Shown here: piece after piece, positions 62,791-64,000 of the stretch
Position numbering within the stretch: position 1 is the first letter of the stretch
Layout: the number at the start of each line of letters is the position of its first letter
From: Paraburkholderia sp. BCC1885
GTDB lineage: Bacteria; Pseudomonadota; Gammaproteobacteria; Burkholderiales; Burkholderiaceae
Length of the DNA: 64,000 bases
Assembly: GCF_900996235.1 (NCBI RefSeq)
Contig: NZ_CAAJGM010000055.1
Location: forward strand, 62,001 to 126,000
Direction: 5' to 3'
Notes under the pieces: model-generated
Databases searched by the model: none
What the model was told of the DNA's origin: nothing
The model's input: only the letters and a program-made list of their open reading frames with translations
Program-made: the position numbers and the translations under genes

Positions 62791-63972
62791 ATGAGAAAAA
62801 CCCTACTGGCTGCGGCTATTTCGCTCTGCTGGACCGCAAGCAGTTACGCACAAAGCAGTGTCACGCTGTACGGCATCATCGACACGGCGGTGATCTATGC
62901 GAACAACCAGACCACCAATCCGGGCAAAGCCGGCGCACCGGGACACAGCGGCGTGGAAATGGACAGCGGCGGCATTAGCGGCACACGCTGGGGCCTGCGC
63001 GGCTCCGAAGATCTGGGCGGCGGCCTGTCGGCCATCTTCACCTTGGAAGACGGTTTTTCGAGCGCCAACGGCAAGCTCAGCAACTCGGGCGACCTGTTCG
63101 GACGCCAGGCGTTTGTCGGCTTGAGTTCGAAGACTTACGGCAGCATCACGCTCGGCCGTCAGTACAGCTTCATGTCGCAGTATCTCTCGGCGATGAGCGC
63201 GGAAGGCCTAGGCTGGGCCGGCAATCTTGCGGATCACCCGTTCGACAACGACGACATGATCCGCCATCAAAGCATCCAGAATTCGGTTCGCTATGAAAGC
63301 CAGACGTATCGCGGGCTGACGGCGGGCACGATGTACGGCTTCTCGAATGAGGCCGGGCAATTCTCGAACGACCGCGCCTATAGCGCCGGCGCCAAGTATG
63401 CGAACGGTCCGGTGTCGCTTGCAGCCAGCTTCCTGCAGATCAACCGCTCGGTCGGTGCTGCCAATGTCAACCCGAGCGGCGCCGTCACCAACGGCGACAG
63501 CGATGCGGTCATCACTGGCGGCAGTCAGCAGATCTGGGGCCTGGGCGGAAAGTATGATTTCGGTCCCGCGTCGATCGGGCTGGTCTGGACGCATTCGTCC
63601 ACGACCGACGTCACCAGCGTCTACCAGGGCGGCAATCTCGCGCCGCTGGTGGGCAGCCTGCTGCGCTTCAACAACTTCGAAGTCAACGGTCAGTACTTCG
63701 TGACGCGTGCGCTGAGCCTCTCCGCGTCGTACACCTATACCGATGGCCGCTTCGATTCGGCAACCAGCAGTCTCTCGCCGAAGTGGCACGAGGCTATCGC
63801 GCAGGCGGATTATCAGTTCAGCCGCCGTACCGACGTCTATCTGGAAAGCCTCTATCAAACCGTGAGCGGCGGTCGCGGCAATCCGGCGTTCAACGCCTCG
63901 ATGTTCAACGTCACGCAGTCGTCGAACAATCGGCAGTTGCTGTTCGTCGCCGGCTTCCGTCACCGCTTCTGA
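62791..63972 (+). CDS. Gram-negative trimeric porin (Burkholderia OmpC type)
   Basis: A 393-residue outer-membrane porin. The signal peptide MRKTLLAAAISLCWTASSYAQ is followed by SSVTLYGIIDTAVIYANNQ, the classic start of betaproteobacterial porins. LRGSEDLGGGLSAIFTLEDG and GRQAFVGLSSKTYGSITLGR are also typical, and the protein ends FRHRF with the C-terminal Phe needed for BAM. It forms a general diffusion channel, with no obvious link to hpnH. Confidence 0.94.
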   Translation: MRKTLLAAAISLCWTASSYAQSSVTLYGIIDTAVIYANNQTTNPGKAGAPGHSGVEMDSGGISGTRWGLRGSEDLGGGLSAIFTLEDGFSSANGKLSNSGDLFGRQAFVGLSSKTYGSITLGRQYSFMSQYLSAMSAEGLGWAGNLADHPFDNDDMIRHQSIQNSVRYESQTYRGLTAGTMYGFSNEAGQFSNDRAYSAGAKYANGPVSLAASFLQINRSVGAANVNPSGAVTNGDSDAVITGGSQQIWGLGGKYDFGPASIGLVWTHSSTTDVTSVYQGGNLAPLVGSLLRFNNFEVNGQYFVTRALSLSASYTYTDGRFDSATSSLSPKWHEAIAQADYQFSRRTDVYLESLYQTVSGGRGNPAFNASMFNVTQSSNNRQLLFVAGFRHRF

Positions 63973-63978
63973 CTGGAT

Positions 63979-64000
63979 ACCGCGCAGTTCTGCGCGGTTT
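63979..64000 (+). terminator. Probable porin terminator at the window edge
   Basis: ACCGCGCAG (63979-63987) and CTGCGCGGT (63990-63998) form a perfect 9-bp stem with a two-base loop, and T residues begin at the window end. Confidence 0.75.

Overview
The window is GC-rich, tightly packed chromosomal DNA from a Gram-negative betaproteobacterium. Two Burkholderia-type trimeric porins, hopanoid gene hpnH, a tcu-type citrate/tricarballylate operon, many LysR/MHS-MFS/ABC catabolic modules and an HAE-1 RND pump point to the Burkholderiaceae, most likely Paraburkholderia. The genus is inferred from gene content, not from a marker gene. No rRNA, tRNA, CRISPR array, prophage or intact insertion sequence was seen.

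Layout. 0-9 kb: a TonB-dependent receptor closed by a strong terminator, an HD hydrolase, an AraC regulator, a PRC-barrel protein, a free-methionine-sulfoxide reductase, a DUF899 protein and a membrane diguanylate cyclase. 8.9-12.9 kb: a nickel permease diverging from an atypical NikR, then DAHP synthase, a hypothetical protein and a GNAT acetyltransferase. 12.9-21.1 kb: a leftward RND permease / membrane-fusion / outer-membrane-factor operon followed by its own response regulator and histidine kinase. 21.2-29.5 kb: an EamA/DMT exporter and a sugar-acid catabolic cluster (enolase-superfamily dehydratase, LysR, IlvD/Edd dehydratase, DapA-type lyase, MFS permease). 29.5-34 kb: VOC and LysE-type proteins, then an AT-rich islet of about 500 bp between two divergent orphan genes, with a possible small RNA. 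34-41 kb: SulP transporter, then a LysR-controlled M20 hydrolase / porin / MFS module.

41-50 kb: a RIO kinase, and a leftward operon of GH1 beta-glucosidase, sugar ABC importer and LacI repressor preceded by a perfect 16-bp palindromic operator; then a small protein coupled to a DapA. 50-58.4 kb: a PtsN-like IIA protein with an extra N-terminal region, two small proteins, a KdpE-like response regulator without its kinase, tcuABC, and a Tat-exported NHL-repeat protein. 58.6-64 kb: an LprI-like protein, a sugar mutarotase beside the broken remains of an enolase-superfamily dehydratase and an IclR regulator, hpnH with an unusual C-terminal extension, and a second porin.

The points most worth following up are: the NikR lacking two of the four canonical nickel ligands but carrying a His-rich tail, with a triple 14-bp repeat upstream; the rearrangement scar at 60.06-60.53 kb; the HpnH C-terminal domain; the AT-rich islet with its sRNA-like transcript; and the two-dehydratase sugar-acid cluster.
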